Shown in pieces: positions 8,661-17,099 of a DNA stretch of 24,316 nt. Source of the DNA: Chara braunii (taxonomy: Eukaryota; Streptophyta; Charophyceae; Charales; Characeae); NCBI GenBank assembly GCA_003427395.1, contig BFEA01000531.1, positions 864,382 through 888,697 of the forward strand. Direction: 5' to 3'. The position numbers and the translations under genes are program-made. The notes beneath the pieces are model-generated. The model searched no databases. It was not told the origin of the DNA and saw only the letters and a list, made by a program, of their open reading frames with translations. Every line of letters begins with the position of its first letter. Within the stretch, counting starts at the first letter, position 1.

Positions 8661-10370
8661 AGGAGGAGGACGACAACGAGGGTGGGGAACAGCAGCAGGG
8701 CAACAAGGCAGGCAAATGGCAATGCAGCACGGTGACGAGCAAAACGGGGGAAAAGAGAGGGCAGCAAAGCAACAGGGCAGCACCAAGGAGACAGTCCACT
8801 CATGCACCAGAACTACACCTACTCGCACCACAAGCAGAACTCTACCAATTGTGGGTTCAGACGTCCGTCAGAGGTGTTATCACCCAGGGAACACAGACAC
8901 AGGCGTCCAAAACATAGCAGTCCTGCTAATAATGTTGCTGGGACTGCAAACAAACAGGCACTGACTATTTGGCACATTTTGAAGGTGTTTACTTAGACAC
9001 AAAGCAGCAGCATAGGAAAGACCAGAAAATGCACAAGTGGACCACAGGAGATTGAAGAGAAGTTTCAAGTTATGCATTGTGTACGTTGTGTCCACAGTGT
9101 GTCTAGAAAACACTCTGATAGTAGCTTGCAGCCAGTGCAAATGTGCAAAGTGTGGAAGGGAGAAGGACAAGAAGAGTACCAAGTACGAGGCTGAAGACAA
9201 GGAAAACAACCAAGGATTGTGACAAGCTGTTTCATCAGACCTGCGCCCACTCATCACAAGGCCGAAGCCTCAACAGTCTGCAAAAGTCCTATATTTATAT
9301 TTTGAGTCATGATCTCCTCGAATCCTGTTGTACGTGGATGGGCAGCAGGTCATATTTCAAGCAGCAAAGCAAGGGCAAGGGCAATGCCACACTGGATGAC
9401 AAACTACAGAAAAAGTCACATGGGCTGAAGGCAGGGGGGAGGCATGTGCGCAGCCAAACAACAAGGCAAGCGATAGGGTGGCACGTTGAGCAGCAGCCTG
9501 CAGGCAACAAGGCAGCAAGGCAGTGAGGCAACAAGCAGCATTGTCGATGGCAGGCAAAAGACAAGGCAAGCAGCAGTTTGACCCGATGGGCAGTGGGCAA
9601 AAAGGTGAAAGGCAAGAAGCCAGTCAGGCAACAAGACACTGAAGCAAGGGACATTGAGGAAGGAAGCTAAGCAACTGACACGGCAGCAGTGCAGCTGAGC
9701 AGCAAGGTGGGAAGGAAGCTAAGCACGAGACAGCAAGCAAGTGGTGGGGTGGCACTATGAGCAGCAGGCAACTAAACAGCAAGGCGGGAAGGCAACAAGG
9801 CAGCAATGAAATAAGGCAGTGAGGCAACAAGGCAGGCAGCAAGGCTCAAGGCGGTGAGTTGGCAAGGCAGCCATGCAAGAAGTCAGTGAGGCAACAAGGC
9901 AGCAAGGCACAGAGGCAGTGAGGCGACACAGGCACAACACTGCAGCGAGGCGGCAAGATTGCAGTGAGGCACACTGCCACAACAGGGCAGCGAGTGAGCA
10001 CAAGGCAGCCAAACAACAAGGCAAGCGGCAGGGTGGCAATATGACAACAAGGCAGCAGGGCAGTGAGGCAACAAGGCAGCAAGGGAACAGGCAGCATGGC
10101 AGCGGAGCAGCTCAGTCAAGGCAAAACGCACATCCACATGGACCAAAGCGGCCTATCACTTGTTCTCACCACATGTAAACCCTCCAGAACGGGCCTATCA
10201 CTTGTTCTCACCCCAAGTGAACCCTGCAGAACAGGCCAGGGGACCACTTTGTTGAATGCGCACCCAAATAACACACAGACACAGGCGTCGCGAATTCAGC
10301 AGCCCCCTTAATAATGTTGCAGGCACTCCAAACAAACAGGCAGTGACTGTTATGATTTTCAAGAATCTCA
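8661..10370. repeat. Low-complexity GGCAGCAAGG/GGCAACAAGG repeat block
   Basis: An irregular array of decamer-like units GGCAGCAAGG, GGCAACAAGG and GGCAGTGAGG is densest at 9360-10100. Higher-order echoes of a GGCAAGCG-GGGTGGCA segment occur near 9465, 9735 and 10020. Read in any frame it gives long open but low-complexity frames (Gln/Ala/Arg-rich on plus, Leu/Pro/Cys-rich on minus), which I do not count as genes. A sequence of about 85 bp occurs at both 8881-8966 and 10261-10348 in the same orientation, flanking the dense part. Positions 8967-9360 are ordinary non-coding sequence. Confidence 0.8.
10151..10234 (+). repeat. 42-bp tandem repeat, two units
   Basis: GCCTATCACTTGTTCTCACC begins both units (10151 and 10193), which differ at a few positions. 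It lies at the right edge of the GGCAGCAAGG block. Confidence 0.85.
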
Positions 10371-10570
10371 AATATTTGCAAGTGTCCTCACACCTCCCAC
10401 TTGATTGAGATGAAAAGCCAACTGGAAAAGAAAATGAAGCAGCGGACTGCTAGAACTGCCTGGCTATGGCTGCCCCACTCTCTCTACTATCAGCCGTAAA
10501 AGTTATGCTGTTTCTCCTTCTTCTACTCCAGCAAACTTTCAGAATGAAAATTTATTACCACTAGCGTGCC

Positions 10571-10655
10571 TTAAAATTGAAACAGTACATACAAAGAAGA
10601 TTAGCATGGCCTCTGTGCAAGGATGACTCACACAAAACAATAAATGGTCCAAATT
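10571..10655 (+). pseudogene. U6 snRNA pseudogene
   Basis: U6 is the catalytic-core snRNA of the spliceosome. The copy keeps TTAAAATTG, then GAAGATTAGCATGGC exactly, CTCTGTGCAAGGATGAC (consensus CCCTGCGCAAGGATGAC) and AATGGTCCAAATT at the 3' end. The 5' stem-loop is not recognisable and the ACAGAGA box reads ACAAAGA. After AAATT comes GGGGAG instead of the T run that terminates Pol III transcripts. These changes and the scattered substitutions indicate a dead copy. Confidence 0.85.
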
Positions 10656-10664
10656 GGGGAGTGG

Positions 10665-10770
10665 GCGGGGGGGGGGGGGAGAAGCCCTACCTTTACTATT
10701 GCCCAGATTGTTACTTCCAGTTAAAGCAAAACCTAAAATAGGTAGTGGTCAGAGTGAGTCTCTGCCCTCC
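10665..10770 (-). other. Sequence 3' of the domain V hairpin; poly-G run
   Basis: On the minus strand, GGAGGGCAGAGACTCACTC directly follows the domain V hairpin. It can form a small CAGAG/CTCTG hairpin, where a group II intron would have domain VI. An intron 3' end may lie near ACCTAT, but I cannot fix it. A run of G (10667-10679) closes the segment. Confidence 0.3.
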
Positions 10771-10804
10771 GAACCGTACGTGACAGTTTCCCGTCATACA
10801 GCTC
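10771..10804 (-). ncRNA. Group II intron domain V hairpin, copy 1
   Basis: On the minus strand this is exactly 34 nt, the canonical length of domain V, the catalytic hairpin of group II self-splicing introns. The lower stem GAGCTGTAT pairs with GTACGGTTC over 9 bp with G-U wobbles. The upper stem GACGG/CTGTC closes a GAAA tetraloop (GNRA), and a 2-nt AC bulge lies on the 3' side. The AGC catalytic triad is present. Every diagnostic feature is met. No complete intron or maturase was recognised around it, so it is probably a remnant, possibly of organelle origin. Confidence 0.82.
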
Positions 10805-11112
10805 TTCATCAGCATTCCGTCTCGAACGCATAACACTCCCAGACGGGCCAACACTGCGTGCCTCCTGGATGTTTCCACCGGGCCAGCGGCACGGGTTGCG
10901 TGCTCCCAGTGATCACCAAATGAAATTAAATAGGCCGCCGCTTTGCAGCAGGAACAGTCAACGCTGCACCCGTCCATTTACATTTCATTTCACTTGGAGT
11001 CATCCATTCCATCCGGCATGTTTCTGTTTAACAACACGGAGGCACGACGAACGGTTGATGATAATTGCTGCCCCCAGAATTGAAGAGGTGGGGGGGTTGT
11101 GAAATAGGAAAA
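10805..11112. other. Region upstream of domain V copy 1, nothing recognised
   Basis: If the domain V hairpin belongs to an intron remnant, this would be domain IV or earlier on the minus strand. I could not recognise domains I-III or maturase motifs here. Confidence 0.3.
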
Positions 11113-11342
11113 CAGAAAGGCCTAATCTATACGCTTAGCCAAGAAAGATTGTACTAATGAGGTCCTAGGTTCAAAACTCCAAGTTTTGAATCGACACACA
11201 AGAAGCGGTGGTTCACCATTTGGCAGTCGTTACTGGTCTGTTTACCGTGGCGTTGAGGGTAAAACATGTCCATCACTACATGAACCAACATCCATATTGT
11301 TAAGATCAGAATCAACATCAAGAAAAAAAAAAAAAAAAAAAA
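11113..11342 (+). mobile_element. tRNA-derived SINE with poly(A) tail
   Basis: A box A-like TAGCCAAGAAAG (11136-11147) and a box B-like GGTTCAAAACTCC (11168-11180) are spaced 32 bp apart, as in the tRNA head of SINEs. Box B lies in a GAGGTCCTAGGTTCAAAAC context typical of plant tRNA-related SINEs. A body of about 140 bp follows and ends in 20 A (11323-11342). SINEs are mobilised by LINE enzymes. No clear target duplication was found and the left boundary is approximate. Confidence 0.6.
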
Positions 11343-11388
11343 GATATCATGATGTAGGATACGAGTCAGTGGAGAACGCCTGCCCTCA

Positions 11389-11422
11389 GGACCACATGTG
11401 ACAGTTTCCCGTCATGCAGCTT
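11389..11422 (-). ncRNA. Group II intron domain V hairpin, copy 2 (diverged)
   Basis: This is a second 34-nt minus-strand hairpin, 618 bp from copy 1 and in the same orientation. The upper part, GACGG-GAAA-CTGTC with the AC bulge, is identical. The AGC triad is kept. In the lower stem, one pair has changed U-A to C-G and one U-G to U-A, so both still pair. The two terminal pairs are lost (A opposite C). A GAGGGCAG follows both copies. Related but older than, or under weaker constraint than, copy 1. Confidence 0.75.
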
Positions 11423-11688
11423 GGCTTCGTCCGGTAACAGGATGACACAAGCAGCTCTCTTCTTCATCTTTGTAGTTCTCAACTTCTCAATGCTATCTTG
11501 GGCACTTCGTGTTGAGGAGAGGGAGAACATGGTGCCTTGCTGTATGCAGTACTATTCTCCCCTGCCCGTGTGGGTGTGAGTGCATTTCAATGAGCATTTG
11601 CTGCGGACGGAAATTGTACACAACCCCTTGTCCAGTCTTCCCATGTAAAGTTCACTATAATAGGCTCCTCCGATGGTGGCTTGTCTTG

Positions 11689-11795
11689 TTTTTTTTTTTG
11701 TTTTTTTTTTTTTGGACCTTATGTGTGTCATCCTTGCGCAGGGGCCATGCTAATCTTCTCTGTATCGTTCCAATTTCAATGGATGTCGCAAAGGT
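11689..11795 (-). pseudogene. U6 snRNA retropseudogene with poly(A) tail
   Basis: On the minus strand the 5' part (GACATCC, then AAATTGGAACGATAC) matches plant-type U6. The ACAGAGA box, AGATTAGCATGGCCCCTGCG and CAAGGATGACAC are unchanged from consensus. After CACATAA about 11 nt of the 3' region are missing, and GGTCCA then runs into an A-rich tail (T-rich on plus, 11689-11713). A tail of A where U6 genes have T is the mark of retroposition by a LINE, so this is a retrocopy rather than a gene. It is far better preserved than the copy at 10571. Confidence 0.85.
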
Positions 11796-12549
11796 CAGCT
11801 TGTGTTGTTGTTGTTGGTTCATGGAGCCTCAAGTTTCTTCTTGCCCATTCCGCTGCGGCTTGCTTTGTATCTCTCTGAACCATTCCTCACCATCTACTAC
11901 GGTGCAGCAGCAATAGTCTGAATCTGTTCCCCTCTGGCTGAAGTTGTTGTACTGGATGTTATGAGGGATCGCCACCCCTTTTCTTCATCCCTGTAGCATT
12001 CGGTCGATAAGCTATATTAGGCAGGGTTCACTCCTGCAACACATATGTTCCCCTTTCTTTTGTATTGTGTCAGAGTGGACGATCCGTTTGACTCGCTTTT
12101 AGTCCGGTTCCTATTCCCCCGGCAAGTCGAAAAACGGATTACATGATATTACCCACTCAATGATTCCTTCCATCTGGCCGAAGGACCCCTGATCAGCATT
12201 GATTGCTCCTTCTAAGGAGGATTGACTGTCAGCTCGCCCTGCCCATTTGTTCCTCTCAGGCTTCTAGTTGGAGCCTGTCGAACGAGTCCCTGTAATACAA
12301 GAACAGTGGGGGGGTCCGCTCTGTGTTTTGTTGCTTGTCCTTGTCTTTCCCTGTGTGTCCGGTCCTCTTTTTGTTGATCACCATTCAGAACCTTCTGCCA
12401 GGTCTCCCGGCATGTACCCTCGTGGTCTTCATGCTTCTGCCTGGTGCCATTTCTTCCACCTCAGTCTATTGTCTACTATCGCTGCCACCTTGCCTTTTAG
12501 CAACCAGTTCCTTATGAAAGTCCGTTTCTTGGTTGCTTGTCTTTTTGGT
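11796..12549. other. Gene-free; may be LINE 3' untranslated region
   Basis: The stretch lies between the U6 retrocopy and the last recognisable codons of the minus-strand LINE. GCATTGATTGCTCCTTC to GATTGACTGTC (12196-12230) resembles 2610-2645 in PP2C intron 1, with weaker similarity further left, suggesting a dispersed repeat of about 100 bp. Nothing else was recognised. Confidence 0.35.
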
Positions 12550-13860
12550 CTATTTTTCTCTTGCCACCTCTGTTCCCTCGATTGTCTGAGTGCATCTGCG
12601 TTTCCATGTCACCCACAGTGCCAACTTCCTGAGTAGGGTGAACCATGCTTCACTGCTGCCTGTGATGTTGTTGGGGATGTTAGTTAGAAGTAGGATAGAG
12701 ATAGGGGGGATGATTGTGGTGGTGGTGGGGGGGGGGGGGGGGGGGGGGGCAGCGAACAGGATTGACCATAGCTCGCGGATCTTCTTCCATACCCAGATTG
12801 CTTCAGGGCAGAAGAGGAGGCAGTGGGGGATGTCTTCGGGTGAGTCGTTGCTGCACATTGAGCAGCGTGCCAAGCTATCAGGATCAGAATGTTTCCTTCT
12901 CTCGTGTTACCATTGGTTGACTGGCAGGGCTGCATGTGCTATTAGCCATTGCATACTTTGGATTCTGGTTGACTGGCAGGGCTGCATGTGCTATTAGCCA
13001 TTGCATACTTTGGATTCTACTTGGTCTGATGAGAAGGTATTTGGTCCATGTGATGGTGATGGAGGTCGTTGTATCTAGGTTCAGTATGGCTCTCCATTTT
13101 TCTCCCAGCCTTGGGTTCGGGTCCCTTGTTTGTAGTCCGAGGTTATACTTGAACTTTACGGCGTATTTTGTTATCCTTCTCGATTTACTGGCAGCGCCCA
13201 GATCCCAGATCCATTCCTTTGGGTCGAATTCCAACTCGTTGATGCTGAGTTCCGGCTGGAATATAAACCAGGGTGTCTTGTGAGAGACTCTAACCTTCCT
13301 GAGAAGGTAGGTTTCTATGTGTTCGTTCTGTGGGCTTTGTTTAGGATCTCTAGTTCATATAGGCCGTGTTTGACGATGGGGTAGGATACAAACTTGGCCT
13401 GGTAGTTGAGTCCAGTTTTGACACAAAACGGTAGGCTTTCGTCGGTGGGGTCTGTGTGGTGAGCAGTCCCCAGTCTCCTGGTTTCCATGTATGTGTCTCT
13501 TTTAGGAGGGCCGTCCATGGGGGAGGAATACTTTGGAGGATTTCTGACAGGTTGGTGGTCAGTAGATGACAACCTTTTAAGGGAGTGTGAAGGTCCTGTG
13601 CGGTGAGCCATTCTTGTCGTCTTCGGACCACAGATGTTTGACCTGCCATACTCCTCTCTCCACCCATGACAGTCATCTGCGGTCTTTGGCCCAGAGAGTC
13701 TAAAGACTGCCCTCTGTGTCTTTGATCCAGGGATTGCAGAATAGGGGTTGTCGTAGGAATTCCTCTTTGTTGCTCGGGGGCCCTTTCTTTTCTGGCATCA
13801 GTCGGCGTCAGGTCTTCAGGATCGGAGACCAGTAGGGGGTGGGTGTAGTGGGGGGTTGAA
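12550..13860 (-). pseudogene. LINE C-terminal region with zf-RVT-like motif
   Basis: The end of the minus-strand LINE product reads ARCSMCSNDSPEDIPHCLLF and then CPEAIWVWKKIRELW. The pattern CxxC...H...CP...W is that of the zinc-binding domain found after reverse transcriptase in plant LINEs. Upstream pieces include EWLTAQDLHTPLKGCHLL and EFDPKEWIWDLGAASKS in different frames. A poly-C run on the minus strand (G run at 12727-12749) interrupts the frame. The function is probably nucleic-acid binding, known only from the family. Confidence 0.7.
12915..13018 (-). repeat. Perfect 52-bp tandem duplication inside the LINE
   Basis: Positions 12915-12966 and 12967-13018 are identical and abut directly. 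Because 52 is not a multiple of 3, the duplication shifts the LINE frame. The identity of the units implies a recent event in an already dead element. Confidence 0.97.
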
Positions 13861-13866
13861 TGGGGG

Positions 13867-14500
13867 TCACTGGGTTAGTTTCCTTGCTGGTCTCCCCGAT
13901 TTGATTGTCCACACCTTTCCCATGATCCAGAATAGGCCAGTCGTGTTCGGTGGGGTCGCTGCTGGTGCCAAATTACTTATGTTGTCTATCGCCATTGCGG
14001 TCCACGGGAAGGCTTGTTTGGTTAGGATTTTGATTATCCATTTAATTTGGAGGGCGATCGCTTCCTGTTTAGGGTCGATTATACCTAGCCCTCCTTGTGG
14101 TTTCCTGATGACAGTTTGCCAGACCACCTTGTTTATGCAGGTGGTTCTGCTGGGGTCGCCCGTCCAGAGATAACACCGAGCTCTAGCCTTCAGCTTCTTT
14201 AGGTCGTCGTGGGGGGGGCGCCATATGGAGGTCATGTACCACAAGGTGGAGAATACTGTTGTGTTGATGATTAGGGCTCTCCCTAGTAGGGAGGCCTGGG
14301 CTTTGTTGCAGGTGGCTAAACGGGTTATTGCTCTGGCGAGTAGTGACTCCCCCATCCCTTGCCAGATGCCATCCTTGTTTACCATAATGCCTAGATATCG
14401 AAGTGTTTGATCTTGTAGTCCAAGACATTGGGGTGGATAGGTCTTGGGGTTGGGGGCGGTGCCTTCTGCAAGCCACCACTCTTACGTTTTCAGCCAATTC
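13867..14500 (-). pseudogene. LINE post-RT region
   Basis: A minus frame from 14385 to 13867 reads VNKDGIWQGMGESLLARAIT and RARCYLWTGDPSRTTCINKV, then VWQTVIRKPQGGLGIIDPKQ. The W-x-G ... W ... P...GGLGI series is the conserved region after the reverse transcriptase in L1-type plant LINEs. Just upstream a frameshift separates it from LRYLGIMVN-like sequence, the usual LG motif. Confidence 0.8.
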
Positions 14501-14550
14501 ACGTTCATTTCTGAGGCAAGTCTGAAGATTTCCATGGCGCGGGCCAGGGC

Positions 14551-15330
14551 CTAGAAGGAGGGGTTGTTAGCGCGGATAAGGACTGTGAGACAATCTGCGA
14601 ACATCTGTGCGGTGGGGAGAGCGAAGTCGGGGAGGGGGTTGTAGTTTTGTTCGGTGAGGCGGTCTATGGATGGGTCCTTGCGCAGAAAAGATACCATGGC
14701 TTCCATTATGAACAGGAATACTGGGGGTGCAAGGGGGTGGCCTTGTCGAATGGATCTCGATATTGGGTAGGTTTCTGACAGTATTTTGTTTATCTGCACC
14801 TTGCCCGTGGCATCCCCAAAGAGTACTCTAACCCACTCTCTGAAGTTTGGGCCGACTCCCATCTTCTGCATGCAGTTGTGGAGGAAGTCCCAATTGACTT
14901 GATCGTACGTCTTTTCAAAGTTGACGAATAAGATCGCCACTTGCATTCGTTTTTCTGTGATCTTCTTTGCTGCCTCGTTAAGAGCCATCACATTATCCAG
15001 AATGTATCGACCCGGAATGAATCCTGCTTGGTCGATGTGAAAGCAGCTGTCTGTTAGTTTTATGATTATGTTGGCTAATACTTTTGCTAGGATTTTGTAC
15101 GGCGTGTGAGAAGTGAGATTGGTTTGTAGTTCTTGAGGTCCTCCGTGTCTCCATTTTTGTATATCAGTGACACTACGCTGGTGCTTAGAAATTGACCCTG
15201 GCCTCTTTTTTCCCTGCTGTCATTGATGAAGTTCAAGAGGTCGTTGCCCAGTGTTGGCCAGAACTGGATCCAAAATTCTTTGGATAGGCCATCAATTCCC
15301 GGTGCTTTGTTGTTTTCCACTATGGTGATT
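14551..15330 (-). pseudogene. LINE reverse transcriptase domain, catalytically dead
   Basis: Motifs in order on the minus strand: NNKAPGIDGLSKEFW, SVVSLIYKNGD with NYKPISLL, then after a frameshift near 15100 SHTPYKILAKVLANII and DQAGFIPGRYILDNV, motif A LFVNFEKTYDQVNWDFL, motif B RSIRQGHPLAPPVFLFIMEA, and motif C MFADCLTVLI. Motif A should carry Asp where Asn is found (codon at 14920-14922), and motif C should read FADD but is FADC (codon at 14590-14592). Two of the three catalytic aspartates are therefore replaced, which would abolish polymerase activity even without the frameshifts. Confidence 0.9.
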
Positions 15331-15702
15331 GGTTTGTCCAAGTCCTCCGTTTGTTCTTGGGTAATCGTTCTCTCTAGGTAGGTCATCATGTGCTGACGGG
15401 CGTTGATATTTGCTGTTGGAGGGGGGGAGGGGTGTTTGGACTCGTAGAAGTCGGCGTAAAAGGACCTGGCTATTCTTACCATGTCTGCGCTGGCTGACTT
15501 TGTCGTCCCCTGGTCTGCTGGGTCCTTCAGCCCCTCGATTGCATTGGTCCTTGCGTTGGCCTTGATCTTGGAGAAGAAGAATTTGGACATGGATTCATTT
15601 AGGGTGTAGTCATTCATTCGGGCACGTATCTGTAGGCCTTTGAGTTCCCATCTTCTCCATTCATTTAGTTCGTCCTTGGTAGATTGGAGTAGGTCATGGT
15701 AG
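15331..15702 (-). pseudogene. LINE endonuclease-RT linker
   Basis: The minus frame reads MNDYTLNESMSKFFFSKIKA, then NARTNAIEGLKDPADQGTTK and ARSFYADFYESK. A FF..K.K......I..L.D.......D......A..FY..L pattern precedes the reverse transcriptase in plant LINEs. It is continuous with the GIDGLSKEFW motif downstream. Confidence 0.75.
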
Positions 15703-16320
15703 GAGTTAAGAGGGATCAGATGCTAGGTCGGTTACCGCGATGTCGAGTACGATTTGTAGTTCCTCCTTCCTGTGTTTGCATTCTGCTGCTATGCTTCTAG
15801 ACTCTGCTGAGACCGTCTGAGACAGGTCCATATAGCTGTCTATGAACCATTTGTGCCTGTCCTGGCGTTTCTTCTCGTCTTGCTGTATGAACCACCAGTT
15901 CCATCTGACTGCCTCGGTCATGCGGTCAGTGGAGAGGAGCAAGTTGTTGAGTCTAAAGAAGCCTCGTCCTTTTTCTACCGGAGAGTTGAAGTTAAGGAGC
16001 AAGTAGGTTAGTTTGTGGTCGAGCCCCTTGAAGGCTGCTGCTGGTAGGATACCAGCCTCCTTGATTGCTCCCTGTAGCATGTCTGAAATTAGGAAGAAAT
16101 TGATTCGTGATAGCGATGTGTGGTGAGATCGGTTCCTCTTGACTAGGGAGAAGGCTTTCTTGCGTGGGTGGAGGATTCGGAATGGGTCGACCAGGTCGAA
16201 CTCTGTCATGATGTTCTGTAGGTGTGTGCTCACTCGTGTGGGCCCCAACAGCACTGCCCGGGAAATGCGATCCAGGCTGGTGTCAAGCCTTTGACGCACT
16301 CTTGAATCGTCTTTGTTGCT
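15703..16320 (-). pseudogene. LINE apurinic-type endonuclease, C-terminal part
   Basis: The minus frame reads FDLVDPFRILHPRKKAFSLV and SLSRINFFLIS, then FKGLDHKLTYLLLNF. This matches the family series LVDxxRxxHPxxxxFT, SRIDxxLxS and SDHxPxxL of LINE EEP nucleases, with SRID changed to SRIN and SDH to LDH. The GDFN motif expected upstream was not found, so the N-terminal catalytic half is missing or unrecognisable. Confidence 0.8.
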
Positions 16321-16534
16321 GCTGTCCCAGTGACCCTCAAAACCCTGCTGAGCCTCAATTTCAAGGCGTTGGCTTCATGGTCTTGTCGGTCTTTAGCTTC
16401 TTCCGCTTATGGCCTGAAAGGGTTATCAACCTGTGTGGGAGGGCCCTCGCAAAAAGTTGCATCAGGGGCATCTCAACTCCAGATCACAGGTCTCTGGTAG
16501 GCGATCGGATTCTTTCATGAATAAAACCACTTAC

Positions 16535-17099
16535 CGATCCACGAAATGGTTTGCTGCCTCACTTCTAGCAGTCTGTTGTATACCTTGTCTTCCCTTGTGA
16601 CACATAAAGTCTTGGCAACATTCAATTGCGGAAGTCCTCCTATTAGACTTCCGTCTGTTAAAATTTTGTCGTTTGCTCAGGGCTTTCCAGCAGCCTCCAT
16701 GTTGCTGATAGCAAAGAGGAGTTTGGTGACATTGTCCAGGAGCTGGTAGCATGAGATCTGGTGTTTTATCTCCTGTAGCCAGTAGCCAGACCTCGGCAAG
16801 TTGATAATGGGACGGTATTGATTTCCTTGAGAAGGTCTGCTATGGGGGGTGATAGGAGCAGACCTCCCTAATAGGCCTGCTAGTGGCCGCTCCATCTATT
16901 GGTGGGGAGCATCACCTGCTGGAAATCGGGTCCAGCGTCCCTTGAATACATGAATACATGAGCATATGCGCCGAGCATCGTTGGTGTCTGTGATGTCTGA
17001 GAGAAAGTGACTGTGCTTCTCATGGACTTCTCTAGCACCTGCCACCTGGGAATGCGAACGCATCCAGAACCATCTTTTTTTTCTGGACCCATTCAGCAC
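16535..17099 (-). pseudogene. Decayed coding relic of unknown family, two in-frame stops
   Basis: A single minus frame reads through with two stops: TAG at 16896-16898 and TGA at 16677-16679. Pieces are EVHEKHSHFLSDITDTNDAR, HVFKGRWTRFPAGDAPHQ, then after the TAG YQLLDNVTKLLFAISNMEAA, and after the TGA ANDKILTDGSLIGGLPQLNV with AKTLCVTREDKVYNRLLEVR and QQTISWIG. The sequence is clearly protein-like. The TGA could be a deaminated CGA. Just upstream, AEWVQKKKMVLDAFAFPGG in another frame suggests a frameshift. At 16534 a GTAAGT could be a donor. I do not recognise the family; it may be a transposon gene or a host pseudogene. Confidence 0.55.

Larger units (their letters stand above)
12550..16320 (-). 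mobile_element. Decayed L1-like LINE retrotransposon (ORF2 relic)
   Basis: Reading on the minus strand, the order is endonuclease C-terminal part (about 16320-15703), linker, reverse transcriptase (about 15330-14550), the conserved post-RT region (about 14500-13860), a long C-terminal region and a terminal zinc-finger-like motif (12870-12770). LINEs copy their RNA into DNA at a nick made by the endonuclease. The N-terminal half of the endonuclease is missing, so the copy is 5' truncated or eroded. Several frameshifts, stops, a 52-bp internal duplication and lost catalytic Asp residues show that it is inactive. Sub-regions are listed separately. Confidence 0.9.

Noticed and set aside
9037-9222. 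CSQCKCAKCGREK, a possible zinc-knuckle
   Set aside because: The cysteine spacing is not that of a known zinc ribbon and the 61-codon frame has no other support.
9307-10178. Long open frames of Leu/Pro/Cys-rich (minus) or Gln/Arg/Gly-rich (plus) protein
   Set aside because: They are translations of the GGCAGCAAGG-type repeat; several frames are open at once and composition is purely repeat-driven.
10711-10977. Minus-strand 88-codon frame across domain V copy 1
   Set aside because: It reads through a structured RNA hairpin and does not match maturase or any other family.
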